Part shown: piece after piece, positions 56,509 through 64,000 of the stretch | Layout: each line of letters begins with the position of its first letter | Numbering within the stretch: position 1 is the stretch's first letter | Assembly: GCA_030150045.1 (NCBI GenBank) | Contig: JASLGM010000020.1 | Span: 83,820 to 147,819, forward strand | Length of the DNA: 64,000 nucleotides | Direction: 5' to 3' | Origin: Taishania sp. | GTDB lineage: Bacteria; Bacteroidota; Bacteroidia; Flavobacteriales_D; Crocinitomicaceae | Notes under the pieces: generated by a model | Told to the model about the DNA's origin: nothing | Databases searched by the model: none | What the model saw: the letters and a program-made list of their open reading frames with translations, nothing else | Made by a program: the position numbers and the translations under genes

Positions 56509-57402
56509 ATGCGATTGCTTTTGTTAACCGTTTTTACACCTTGCTTTCTTTTTGCTCAAACATTCTTTGAGCGGGCTGATAGTCTACATAAAGGAAGAAC
56601 GATTGGCACATCGGTAGGGATTGGCGTCGCATGGTCGGGATCTATGATTGGCTTATCTCAAGTGTGGTACAAAGATGTTCCAAAATCATCTTTCCATTTT
56701 TTTAACGATGGTAACGAATGGTTACAAATGGACAAGATGGGTCACATATATACCGCAAACAAACTTTCTTCTTTAACATATGATTTATTCCATTGGTCTG
56801 GTTGGAACAATACTTCTGCTACACTTATGGGTTTTGGCGTTTCTACAGGTTATCAATTGACGTTGGAACTGCTAGACGGTTTCTCAAGAGATTGGGGCTT
56901 CTCCTGGTGGGATGTTGCAGCTAATACATTTGGCTCATCTCTTTTTCTAGCCCAACAATTAACTTGGAAAGAACAACGTATATTAATGAAATTCTCCTAT
57001 CATCCAACTACATACGCAAAAGAACGTCCTTCAGTATTGGGTTCCACTTTTACAGAACGTTTATTAAAAGATTATAACGGTCAAACTTACTGGTTAAGTA
57101 TAAACTTATCTACTTTTGGAAGAAACAACCCTTTACCTAAATGGTTATGTTTTTCTTTAGGATATTCTGTTGATGGAAAGATAAATGGAGTCTTAAATGA
57201 TTATACCAATCTTTCAGACCCTTCAAAATCCTTTCATGCCCAAAGAGAATTCTTAATGTCTTTAGACATTGACTTTAGTAGAATAAAAACAAAGAAGCCT
57301 TGGTTAAACGTACTATTGAAACAATTCAATTATATAAAAATCCCCTTCCCTGCATTACGCTGGAAAGGGGACGTGTTTTATGGACATTGGCTCTATTTCT
57401 AA
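56509..57402 (+). CDS. DUF2279 family exported protein
   Basis: This 297-residue protein has a short signal peptide (residues 1-17, ending FAQ) and the DUF2279/YfiM-like block DKMGHIYTANKLSSLTYDLFHWSGW, then TLMGFGVSTGYQLTLELLDGFS and WDVAANTFGSSLFL. The strands near the C-terminus (SLGYSVDGKING; LMSLDIDFSRI) suggest an outer-membrane beta-rich part. Role unknown. It is the only plus-strand gene between the LOG and aroE genes and probably has its own promoter. Confidence 0.8.
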   Translation: MRLLLLTVFTPCFLFAQTFFERADSLHKGRTIGTSVGIGVAWSGSMIGLSQVWYKDVPKSSFHFFNDGNEWLQMDKMGHIYTANKLSSLTYDLFHWSGWNNTSATLMGFGVSTGYQLTLELLDGFSRDWGFSWWDVAANTFGSSLFLAQQLTWKEQRILMKFSYHPTTYAKERPSVLGSTFTERLLKDYNGQTYWLSINLSTFGRNNPLPKWLCFSLGYSVDGKINGVLNDYTNLSDPSKSFHAQREFLMSLDIDFSRIKTKKPWLNVLLKQFNYIKIPFPALRWKGDVFYGHWLYF

Positions 57403-57427
57403 CGAATTAAAATAAGAGTATCTCAAC

Positions 57428-58156
57428 TTATTTAGCACTCCAAATATCCCAAGATTTTAATGCTTGCTGCTTAAGCATGGTTTCACCATTCAAAATTTGA
57501 GCTCCAGCCGCACGAGCATTTTCTAACAATTTAGTTACAGAGGGATTGTAAATTAAATCCACAACCAAATGCTCTGAAGTAAGGAATTCAAACGGAATAG
57601 GTAATGTCTCGTCAACGTTTGGATACATCCCTACAGGAGTCGTGTTTATTAGCAACTTACACGCTTTTAATAAATGTTCATTTACATTAGAGTAATCAAA
57701 TTGATTCTCACCTTTTGGCGTCCTTGAAACAAAAATCACATCTATTCCCAATTGTTTTAACACATATTCAACTGCTTTAGAAGCTCCTCCTGTCCCGAAA
57801 ATTGCTGCTCTCTCGTGTCGATTCGTTAAAAAAGGTTTAATCGATTGTTGAAAACCAAAAGCATCCGTATTATATCCGATCTTCTTTCCATCTTTAATTT
57901 GAACACAGTTAACAGCTCCAATTGCTTTTGCCTCTTGAGACAATTCATCCAAGAAAGGAATAATTGTTTCTTTATACGGTATCGTTACATTACAACCATC
58001 GATACCTGAATTCAACACTATATTCAAGTCCTCTATTGAAGGAACAACCATGTTTTCATAGCTTGCATCTATATTGTATTCTTCAAAATAAGTTGTAAAA
58101 AACGTTTTTGAATATGAATGCCCTAAACGACTTCCTACTAGACCAAATTTCTTCAT
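57428..58156 (-). CDS. aroE: Shikimate dehydrogenase
   Basis: This 242-residue enzyme reduces 3-dehydroshikimate with NADPH in aromatic amino acid synthesis. Shikimate contacts S14 and S16 (LGHSYSKTFF) and K62 (GCNVTIPYK), with N83 and D98 in the usual blocks AVNCV and NTDAFG. The NADP loop FGTGGASKA is at 120-128. It is about 30 residues shorter than the E. coli enzyme, as usual in Bacteroidota. It lies nine bases after the DedA gene. Confidence 0.93.
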   Translation of the reverse strand: MKKFGLVGSRLGHSYSKTFFTTYFEEYNIDASYENMVVPSIEDLNIVLNSGIDGCNVTIPYKETIIPFLDELSQEAKAIGAVNCVQIKDGKKIGYNTDAFGFQQSIKPFLTNRHERAAIFGTGGASKAVEYVLKQLGIDVIFVSRTPKGENQFDYSNVNEHLLKACKLLINTTPVGMYPNVDETLPIPFEFLTSEHLVVDLIYNPSVTKLLENARAAGAQILNGETMLKQQALKSWDIWSAK

Positions 58157-58165
58157 AATCCTTAT

Positions 58166-58843
58166 TTATCCGTTAGTTTTTCTTTTCATTTTTATTACTT
58201 CTACGATCATCGGAACAAGCGAAAGCCCAATAATTCCAAAAATGACAAGTTCGAAATTCTTTTTTACAAATGGAATATTTCCGAAGAAAAATCCAAGTAG
58301 CGTCAACCCAACAACCCAAACAACACCACCAATCACATTGAATCGCAAAAACTTAGCATATTCCATTTTACCAATTCCAGCAACAAATGGAGCAAATGTT
58401 CTTACAATAGGAACAAATCGAGCGATAATTATCGTTTTCGGCCCATGCTTGTCAAAAAAATCATGTGTTTGATCAATATATTTTTGTTGAATAATTGGCT
58501 TACCTCGTAGTTTAATCCCTAACATTTTATCACCTACTTTCTTACCTAGTAAATAGTTTAAACCATCCCCTAGAACCGCGGCTACAATAAGTAAGCCAAG
58601 AACCAGCAACAAGTTTAAACTCGCTGTTTCTCCTGCTTCATTCACAAATCCTGCACAAAAAGTTCCGGCTGCAAACAACAAGGAATCTCCTGGTAAAAAT
58701 GGCATTACCACAAGTCCCGTTTCTACAAAAATGATTAAGAATAAAATTACATAAATCCAAACTCCATAATTTTGAATCATTTCAAAAAGGTGTTGATCAA
58801 GATGTAAGAAGAAGTCTAAAATTGTGTGTAGTGTATCCATCAT
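58166..58843 (-). CDS. DedA family membrane protein
   Basis: This 225-residue inner-membrane protein has about five hydrophobic segments and the DedA pattern ETGLVVMPFLPGDSLLFAAG (about 41-60), FFDKHGPKTIIIARFVPIVRTFAPFVAG (about 128-155) and GGVVWV. DedA proteins move or scramble lipid carriers such as undecaprenyl phosphate or act in membrane homeostasis; the member-specific role is unknown. Its start overlaps the rhodanese gene stop by one base. Confidence 0.9.
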   Translation of the reverse strand: MMDTLHTILDFFLHLDQHLFEMIQNYGVWIYVILFLIIFVETGLVVMPFLPGDSLLFAAGTFCAGFVNEAGETASLNLLLVLGLLIVAAVLGDGLNYLLGKKVGDKMLGIKLRGKPIIQQKYIDQTHDFFDKHGPKTIIIARFVPIVRTFAPFVAGIGKMEYAKFLRFNVIGGVVWVVGLTLLGFFFGNIPFVKKNFELVIFGIIGLSLVPMIVEVIKMKRKTNG

Positions 58844-59151
58844 TAATCCAAGATAAGGGTTGGTTCAACAAGTTCTACCCAATTTTGTAACCCTCCTTCA
58901 AGCACACAAACCTCGGACATTTGCAATGCCGTTTCCAAGTAATTTGCTACTGCCGAAGCTCGGCCTCCCGATTTACAGACCAACAACAAAGGAGTATCTA
59001 GTGTTTTTTCAGTGATCTTTACACAAACCTCTGCCATAGGGATATTTTCACATCCAATATTGCCAAATTGGTATTCATAAGGTTCGCGTACATCAACAAT
59101 CGTGAATTTGTCCTTGTTATTTCTTAACTCTAGTGGAGAAATAAGTTTCAT
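58843..59151 (-). CDS. Single-domain rhodanese-like protein
   Basis: This 102-residue protein is one rhodanese domain with the active-site loop CKSGGRA (59-65); C59 is the sulfur-carrying cysteine. The N-terminal block TIVDVREPYEYQFGNI is typical. It may act in sulfur transfer or trafficking in the cytoplasm. It lies between DedA and the DUF4442 gene, all on one strand. Confidence 0.92.
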   Translation of the reverse strand: MKLISPLELRNNKDKFTIVDVREPYEYQFGNIGCENIPMAEVCVKITEKTLDTPLLLVCKSGGRASAVANYLETALQMSEVCVLEGGLQNWVELVEPTLILD

Positions 59152-59197
59152 CTCTGATGTTTTAGTTTAGACAAAGGTAATCAATAAAACGGTTTTC

Positions 59198-59668
59198 TCA
59201 TTTCACTTTAACAGAAGATTCCATGTGAAAAACAGCAACCACTTCTCCCTCCATATTTTTTGCTTCAATGCGTACCTTCTGGTTTACACGCATCCCTGTC
59301 TCCTCACTTTTTAAAACGGCTTCATAAATTAACATCCCTTCATTACACTCAAAAACAACATCACTTTCTGCACGTTTCAAAAAAGTTGCATCCATGCTTT
59401 TAAACGCAAAGGAGACTTTTTTATTCATCTTTTTTGTAAAGTAAAACGCATGAAGTCCAGCACATAAATCTGCACCAACCGCTAAAGCTCCAAAATACAT
59501 TGAATTCAAATGGTTTCTACTCCTTCTCCTCAACTTTATCCGCACGGAAACATGCTGTTCATTTAATACTAACAAGCGCGGTTTTAAATATCCAATCATT
59601 GGGATCTTAAACCATCCCAAAAGTAGAACCATTTTTTTCCAATATCCTATTTGTTCAATCTTGTCCAT
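59198..59668 (-). CDS. DUF4442 hotdog-fold protein
   Basis: This 156-residue protein matches DUF4442: RLLVLNEQHVSVRIKLRRRSRNHLNSMYFGALAVGADLCAGLHAF. The family has the hotdog fold of acyl-CoA thioesterases, and the NHLNSMYFGA block with its asparagine/histidine corresponds to the active-site helix. The substrate is unknown. Its start overlaps the end of the nitronate monooxygenase-like gene by 14 bases, so both are translated from one mRNA. Confidence 0.85.
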   Translation of the reverse strand: MDKIEQIGYWKKMVLLLGWFKIPMIGYLKPRLLVLNEQHVSVRIKLRRRSRNHLNSMYFGALAVGADLCAGLHAFYFTKKMNKKVSFAFKSMDATFLKRAESDVVFECNEGMLIYEAVLKSEETGMRVNQKVRIEAKNMEGEVVAVFHMESSVKVK

Positions 59669-60620
59669 AAAACTCTTTTTTTAAACGCTTAAAAATGGTG
59701 CGCATAGAAGTGATTTCTTTGGTATACTCTATACTTGGTCCCGCACAATAAACGGTTTTGTATGTTGTGCTGAAGGCTGCTTTCTCTAGGGACTTCATAC
59801 CTCTAGAAAACACAAGCATTTTTACGTACTTCTTCAGCCTTTTATTTTTGTTTAACGTTTTCTCTAACCAACTTTGACTAGTCCCTATTTTCTGAACATA
59901 TGGGGTATTTATAACGGTACAAGGTGTACCTGACAATTTAGTTGTTCGAACAATGTCTTTAGCCCCATATTCCACACACGCTTCTTTATATCCTTGGGTA
60001 ACCTCAGACTCTTCTGTTGCAATAAACAAACTGCCCATCGAAACACCTGCAGCTCCCAACGCCATCATTTGTGCCATTTCTTGCCCTGTACCCACTCCTC
60101 CAGCTGAGATAATCGGAACCTTACAGTTAGCTACCAGATCAGGAATTAATGTTTTAAAAGAAATATTCCCAGCATGTCCTCCAGCCTCTTTGTTGACAGC
60201 TATAATTGCATCACACCCCATTTGCTCCACTTTCAATGCAAATTTTAAGTCTGTAACATCACAAAAAACCTTGATCCCTTTATCATGACAAGCTTGGATT
60301 GTTTCAGCGGGTGACCCTAAAGACGTAATGACAAAGGCTACGTTCTCTTCACAAATAACTTCCAATTGTTTCTTATAATGAATATTCGAAGCATTCACAA
60401 TAAGATTAATTCCAAACGGCCCATCAACAACTTCTTTTATTGACTGTATTCCCTCACGCAAATCTGACACTGTACGATAATTTAACGCAGGAATCGCAGC
60501 TGTGGCACCACATTTAACCGCTTCTATCACCATCATTTCATTAGACACCAAAAACATAGGGGCTACAATAACAGGAAACTCAATTCCCAAAAGTGCTGTT
60601 AGATTCATTTCGTTACTCAT
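59655..60620 (-). CDS. Nitronate monooxygenase family flavoprotein
   Basis: This 321-residue TIM-barrel FMN protein has the pattern LLGIEFPVIVAPMF (10-23), EAGGHAGN (145-152) and ISAGGVGTGQ (171-180) of the nitronate monooxygenase/2-nitropropane dioxygenase family. The histidine of GGHAG is the catalytic base. Some relatives are enoyl-ACP reductases of the FabK type, so both functions are possible; no other fatty acid gene is nearby. It overlaps the DUF4442 gene by 14 bases. Confidence 0.85.
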   Translation of the reverse strand: MSNEMNLTALLGIEFPVIVAPMFLVSNEMMVIEAVKCGATAAIPALNYRTVSDLREGIQSIKEVVDGPFGINLIVNASNIHYKKQLEVICEENVAFVITSLGSPAETIQACHDKGIKVFCDVTDLKFALKVEQMGCDAIIAVNKEAGGHAGNISFKTLIPDLVANCKVPIISAGGVGTGQEMAQMMALGAAGVSMGSLFIATEESEVTQGYKEACVEYGAKDIVRTTKLSGTPCTVINTPYVQKIGTSQSWLEKTLNKNKRLKKYVKMLVFSRGMKSLEKAAFSTTYKTVYCAGPSIEYTKEITSMRTIFKRLKKEFYGQD

Positions 60621-60711
60621 TTTTAACTCCTCTAAAAATACAAATTAATGGCCAACCCTTTACAAATAGTAAAAGCTAAAGTAAAAAAACACGCACCGTT
60701 CAAAAAACAAT

Positions 60712-60719
60712 TACTTTTG
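60712..60719 (+). promoter_or_regulatory. -7 element TACTTTTG directly before menA
   Basis: TACTTTTG matches TAnnTTTG and ends four bases before the menA ATG (60724). The start of transcription would be within a few bases of the start codon. No TTG is found 19 bases upstream. Confidence 0.5.
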
Positions 60720-60723
60720 CAAC

Positions 60724-61623
60724 ATGGCAACATTTAAAGATTGGACAGATGCGGCTCGACCGCGAACGCTTCCCTTAAGTTTATCAGGCATTATAATAGG
60801 GTCAGGAATTGCCTTTTCTCAAGGATATATTTCTTGGATTATTTTCGCACTTGCCTTGGCAACAACCATTTCATTTCAGATACTTTCAAATTTGGCAAAT
60901 GATTATGGGGATGGTGTAAAAGGAACTGATAACGATACGCGAATTGGCCCTGATAGAGCCATTCAATCAGGAGCTATTTCCGTGAAAATGATGCGAAATG
61001 CCATTCTTATATTCACGTTAATAAGTTTTGTCTTCGCAAGTTTATTGATTCATTTCGGTACACAGAAAATGCCTGTCGAAAGCATCTATTTTTATGCCCT
61101 ACTTGCCGTTTTTTGCGTTATAGCTGCCATTACCTATACAGTGGGTAAACGCGCCTATGGATACCATGGAATGGGCGACATTATGGTTTTTATTTTCTTC
61201 GGTTTAGTTGCCGTTATGGGGGTATACACCTTATTTAGCAAGACCATAGATTGGTTAAATTTACTACCTTCCTGCACCATTGGTTTTCTTTCCACTGCTG
61301 TACTAAATCTGAACAACATGCGTGACCGTTCTTCGGATATACTCGCAAACAAAAACACTTTGGTAGTGAAAATCGGCGCAAATCGCGCAAAATACTATCA
61401 TACATTATTGATTCTAGGCGCAATGTTCACTTGGGTTTATTTCCTATCTGCTAAAGAGTACAATTGGGAATTCTTTTCTCTACTTCCATTTCTTGTATTA
61501 GCTCAACACTTGAAAAGAGTGGCTCGTATAGAAGATGCAAAAGCATTTGATCCTGAATTAAAAGTGGTATCACTAGCGACATTTGCTATATCTATCTTAT
61601 TTTTTATCACCATCTGGATTTAA
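60724..61623 (+). CDS. menA: 1,4-dihydroxy-2-naphthoate polyprenyltransferase
   Basis: This 299-residue membrane enzyme attaches the polyprenyl tail to dihydroxynaphthoate in menaquinone synthesis. It has about eight membrane segments, the N-terminal DWTDAARPRTLPLSLSG, and the Mg-pyrophosphate loop NDYGDGVKGTDND (59-71); the second acidic loop NNMRDRSSD is at about 197-205. The menC gene starts two bases after its stop codon, so this is a small men operon. A -7 element nearly touches the start. Confidence 0.92.
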   Translation: MATFKDWTDAARPRTLPLSLSGIIIGSGIAFSQGYISWIIFALALATTISFQILSNLANDYGDGVKGTDNDTRIGPDRAIQSGAISVKMMRNAILIFTLISFVFASLLIHFGTQKMPVESIYFYALLAVFCVIAAITYTVGKRAYGYHGMGDIMVFIFFGLVAVMGVYTLFSKTIDWLNLLPSCTIGFLSTAVLNLNNMRDRSSDILANKNTLVVKIGANRAKYYHTLLILGAMFTWVYFLSAKEYNWEFFSLLPFLVLAQHLKRVARIEDAKAFDPELKVVSLATFAISILFFITIWI

Positions 61624-61624
61624 T

Positions 61625-62647
61625 ATGAAAGCAACATTCACCTACTCACCACTTACCTTTAAAAGACCAGCAGGTACTTCTCGAGGCGTTTTAGAAATCA
61701 AACATTCGTGGATACTTTCGCTAGAAGAAAACGGGAAAACAGGAAAAGGAGAATGCAGTGTCATCCCAGGATTGTCACTTGACTACACTTCAAATGAAGC
61801 CTATGAAAATGAACTGCAAATACTCTGCGATGGCATCAACGCAGGCAGTATCCAACCACAAAATTGGGGCACACTATTTCGCAATACATCGTCTCTTTTA
61901 TTTGGATTAGAATGCGCTTACTTAGATCTTAAGAACGGCGGAAATCAAATATACTTTGACAATTCTTTTTCCCGTGGACAACAAAAAATCCCCATTAATG
62001 GATTAATTTGGATGGGCAACGAAGCCTTTATGTCACAACAAATTGAAGAAAAAATAAAAGCCGGATTTCACACCATTAAAATGAAAATCGGAGCTATAGA
62101 TTGGGATACTGAATTCGCTTTACTAAAAGGCATACGCAAACAGTTTTCCCCTGATGAAATCACTTTACGCGTCGATGCAAATGGTGGTTTTTCAGTAAAA
62201 CAAGCACCCGAACTTTTAGAACAATTGGCGCAATTAGATATACACTCAATTGAGCAACCCATCAAAGCTAATCAATGGTCAGAAATGTCCGAACTTTGTA
62301 AATCTACTCCCTGCCCTATTGCCTTAGACGAAGAATTAATTGGCATTAATGAAATTTCAGAAAAAGGAAAACTTTTAGACACCATATCACCACAATTTAT
62401 TATCTTGAAGCCAAGTTTACATGGCGGAATTCAAGGTTGTAAAGAATGGATATCAATGGCCGAAGAACGCAAAATACCTTGGTGGATGACCTCCGCTTTG
62501 GAAAGTAATATCGGGTTAAAAGCCATTTGCGAATTCACCGCGCAATATGACAACCCATTACCGCAAGGTCTTGGCACAGGCGGATTGTACACTACAAACT
62601 TCCCGAGTAACCTAAGGGTAGACAACGGATATATTCACCTTATTTAA
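61625..62647 (+). CDS. menC: o-Succinylbenzoate synthase
   Basis: This 340-residue enolase-superfamily enzyme dehydrates SHCHC to o-succinylbenzoate in menaquinone synthesis. The catalytic lysines lie in IKMKIG (151-156) and at K262 (ILKPS); metal ligands are D184 (RVDANGG), E210 (IEQPI) and D235 (ALDEEL). An upstream start 14 codons earlier would read into menA; ATG at 61625 is preferred. It is paired with menA, but the other men genes are outside the window. Confidence 0.9.
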   Translation: MKATFTYSPLTFKRPAGTSRGVLEIKHSWILSLEENGKTGKGECSVIPGLSLDYTSNEAYENELQILCDGINAGSIQPQNWGTLFRNTSSLLFGLECAYLDLKNGGNQIYFDNSFSRGQQKIPINGLIWMGNEAFMSQQIEEKIKAGFHTIKMKIGAIDWDTEFALLKGIRKQFSPDEITLRVDANGGFSVKQAPELLEQLAQLDIHSIEQPIKANQWSEMSELCKSTPCPIALDEELIGINEISEKGKLLDTISPQFIILKPSLHGGIQGCKEWISMAEERKIPWWMTSALESNIGLKAICEFTAQYDNPLPQGLGTGGLYTTNFPSNLRVDNGYIHLI

Positions 62648-62656
62648 AACAAAAAA

Positions 62657-62992
62657 ATGAAAAACACACTCTTCTTATTCTCCTTACTACTATTTCCCTT
62701 ATTCTCAAATGCACAAAGGGTATTTTCGACCAAATATGGTAGCCAAGCAGATGTAAAAGTATTTGTCGTAAAGTACGAAAGTCAAGCAGATTTGAAAGTC
62801 TATCGCGTAAAATACGAAAGTCAAGCGGGACATAACGACGGAAAATGGTTTTTTACAGCCTATGAAAGCCAAGCGAAACGCAAAATATTTTTTGTGGATT
62901 ACGAAAGTCAGGCCGACGTAAAAATATTCTTTGTGGACTACGAAAGTCAAGCGGGATGGCGAAATCCTTCGAAGAAGAATTATTTTTATTAA
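62657..62992 (+). CDS. Small exported YESQA-repeat protein (DUF6150, septoil-knot type)
   Basis: This 111-residue protein has a signal peptide (residues 1-19, ending SNAQ) followed by six repeats of a 12-18-residue unit with KYGSQAD, KYESQAD, KYESQAG, AYESQAK, DYESQAD and DYESQAG as landmarks, each followed by a short strand such as VKVFVV or KIFFVD. The pattern matches DUF6150, which I recall being described as a deeply knotted (7_1, septoil) fold. It is secreted or periplasmic. It follows menC by nine bases on the same strand, but there is no functional link to menaquinone. Ligand is unknown. Confidence 0.8.
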   Translation: MKNTLFLFSLLLFPLFSNAQRVFSTKYGSQADVKVFVVKYESQADLKVYRVKYESQAGHNDGKWFFTAYESQAKRKIFFVDYESQADVKIFFVDYESQAGWRNPSKKNYFY

Positions 62993-63025
62993 TAAAATAT
63001 AGCAATAGAACTTTTCTTATTCTTT

Positions 63026-63170
63026 GGCAGCCTTAACGGTCTACACACTTTAGTAAATTCCTGAAAAAAGGTTCACGATCAGCTTGCCACGCGCTTCCGT
63101 TGGTCGCGGTGGCAAACTTGCGTTCACACCTTTTTCACTTCATTTAGCTATCGTGTTCCGCCCTGGCTGA
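63026..63170 (-). repeat. R1 145-bp palindromic element, copy E
   Basis: Read on the minus strand it starts TCAGCCAGGGCGGAACACGA and ends GTAGACCGTTAAGGCTGCC. GAAAAAGGT pairs with ACCTTTTTTC and TTTGCCAC with GTGGCAAG around CGCGACCAACGGAAGCGC. It lies 33 bases after the DUF6150 gene. Confidence 0.87.
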
Positions 63171-63682
63171 AAATCTGATCATGCGCAAATGTTGGAGGTT
63201 AAGCTTCAAAACATGCATAACAAGCACTATTATTGACTAGAAATACTGTTATGCTAATGAAAATCTCAATTTCAAAAAAGTAGGAATTTCACTGAGTGTA
63301 CAACATGTGCTTTATACGTAAAAAAAATGTACATACCCGCAATACGAATTTATAATAGTACTGGCATATCCTTAAAGTTTCCATCAACAGTGTAAGGTTT
63401 CCAATACAGCCTCACTATCCATGTTCAAGGAAAACAAATTCAAATTATTTAATTTCGCTAACCACAAGAAATAACTTACTAAGTATTTAATTTACAAATA
63501 CTAATTATATTAGTAGCAAATTTAACGAAATCCGCATATAGATGTTATTTCACGAAACTCCGTCGTATGTTATTTCGTAAAAAAACACGTTATAAGACAG
63601 CCTTTACAGCGTTTTTGCATCTCAAAGTAGCTGTGTGTTTTTCTAAGTAATTCTGTGTTCTACGTCTTTTTCGCGCAGTATG
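63171..63682. other. Gene-free stretch
   Basis: No frame with a plausible start, length and residue makeup is seen on either strand. It holds one short direct repeat, ATGTTATTTC (63542-63551 and 63568-63577), and otherwise AT-rich unassigned sequence. Confidence 0.55.
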
Positions 63683-63959
63683 TTTTTTTGAGCTTTCTAG
63701 TTTTGTTAGGATGGAATTTTTGCCGTGAAACTGTGTATTGCATTACCCGTAAAACCAAAATATGGAAATGTAGGATTGTATGCATTGTTTGACAAACAGG
63801 ATGTGAAAATGCATCATAAAGTTGTAATGCGTAATGCTGTGTTTGTAAACCTCGAAAAGCATAATGTGAAACGGATTGTTTAGAATGGTTTATCGTCAAA
63901 AAAGCATTGTGTAAAGAAATGCGTAAAGTAGTTTGAAAAGGTTTAGAAAGCTCAAAAAA
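63683..63959. repeat. 277-bp segment bounded by 17-bp perfect inverted repeats
   Basis: TTTTTTTGAGCTTTCTA at 63683-63699 and its exact reverse complement at 63943-63959 frame the segment. Inside are repeated ATGTGAAA/ATGCGTAA-like words. A minus-strand frame inside has only a TTG start and no family likeness. A small non-autonomous mobile element is possible; no target duplication is clear. Confidence 0.45.
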
Positions 63960-64000
63960 AGTTATTTAAGATGTTGGCAACTAAATGCTAGGCGAGAAGT

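Noticed and set aside
57403..57427. Possible terminator between the convergent DUF2279 and aroE genes
   Set aside because: No stem of useful length could be found in these 25 bases.
469..63170. R1 copies read as CRISPR repeats
   Set aside because: The copies are 145 bp long, scattered singly over 63 kb, in both orientations and with no spacers.
63660..63899. Minus-strand open frame of 79 codons near the right edge
   Set aside because: It starts with TTG, has no family likeness, odd residue makeup (many His, Tyr, Gln) and lies over the inverted-repeat segment.

Overview
The window looks like a chromosomal segment of an AT-rich Bacteroidota, most likely order Flavobacteriales and perhaps a Fluviicola/Crocinitomicaceae-type organism (the family is an inference). 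The support is: two large secreted proteins with type A C-terminal sorting domains of the type IX secretion system (T9SS), Bacteroidota promoters of the form TTG/TTTG-N19-TAnnTTTG, DUF3467 next to rpoC, menaquinone genes, RNase Y, and many Bacteroidota families (DUF2851, DUF2279, SiaB/SiaC-type pair, GH3-like protein).

Layout. 1-4.9 kb: a partial SGNH/DUF4886 hydrolase, hldD with a deoxynucleoside kinase, a GH3-like enzyme and a 32-residue membrane protein. 5-11 kb: a T9SS FG-GAP protein, a membrane protein, siaB-siaC-coaE, a methyltransferase and a ZIP metal transporter. 11-24.6 kb: a polysaccharide locus with an initiating sugar transferase, a DegT-type aminotransferase, two flippases, two Wzy/ligase-like proteins, four glycosyltransferases and a nucleotide-sugar epimerase. 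It reads on from rny, zapA and a coiled-coil gene, with a good promoter ahead of that trio. 26.9-29 kb: an M23 peptidase and DUF3467. 29.4-42.5 kb: the transcription/translation block, in transcription order tRNA-Thr, Tyr, Gly, Thr, tuf, tRNA-Trp, secE, nusG, rplK, rplA, rplJ, rplL, rpoB, rpoC. 42.6-48 kb: hpf, xerC, rpsU, an acyl-CoA dehydrogenase, apt and an HhH protein. 48-62.6 kb: envelope and housekeeping genes (a PorE-like OmpA protein, an RluD-type synthase, a T9SS cargo, a PASTA protein, LOG, aroE, DedA, menA, menC). The last 1.3 kb holds a small secreted repeat protein (DUF6150/septoil-knot type) and a gene-poor stretch.

The most unusual non-coding signal is a 144-146 bp imperfectly palindromic element, called R1 here, present five times (469-612, 12402-12546, 29061-29205, 47946-48091, 63026-63170) and always between genes. 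Its ends and apical loop are conserved, while its internal stems change with compensating bases on both arms. A second family, R2, lies beside R1 at three of the five sites. No IS transposase, CRISPR array, rRNA gene or prophage was seen.

Other points of note: the xerC start codon lies inside the rpsU terminator hairpin; a perfect 22-bp palindrome precedes an ArsR-type regulator and its core recurs elsewhere; a 10-bp hairpin sits in the rplL-rpoB gap; and two promoter -7 elements lie so close to start codons that leaderless or nearly leaderless mRNAs are likely. All family assignments come from reading the sequences; no database search was run.
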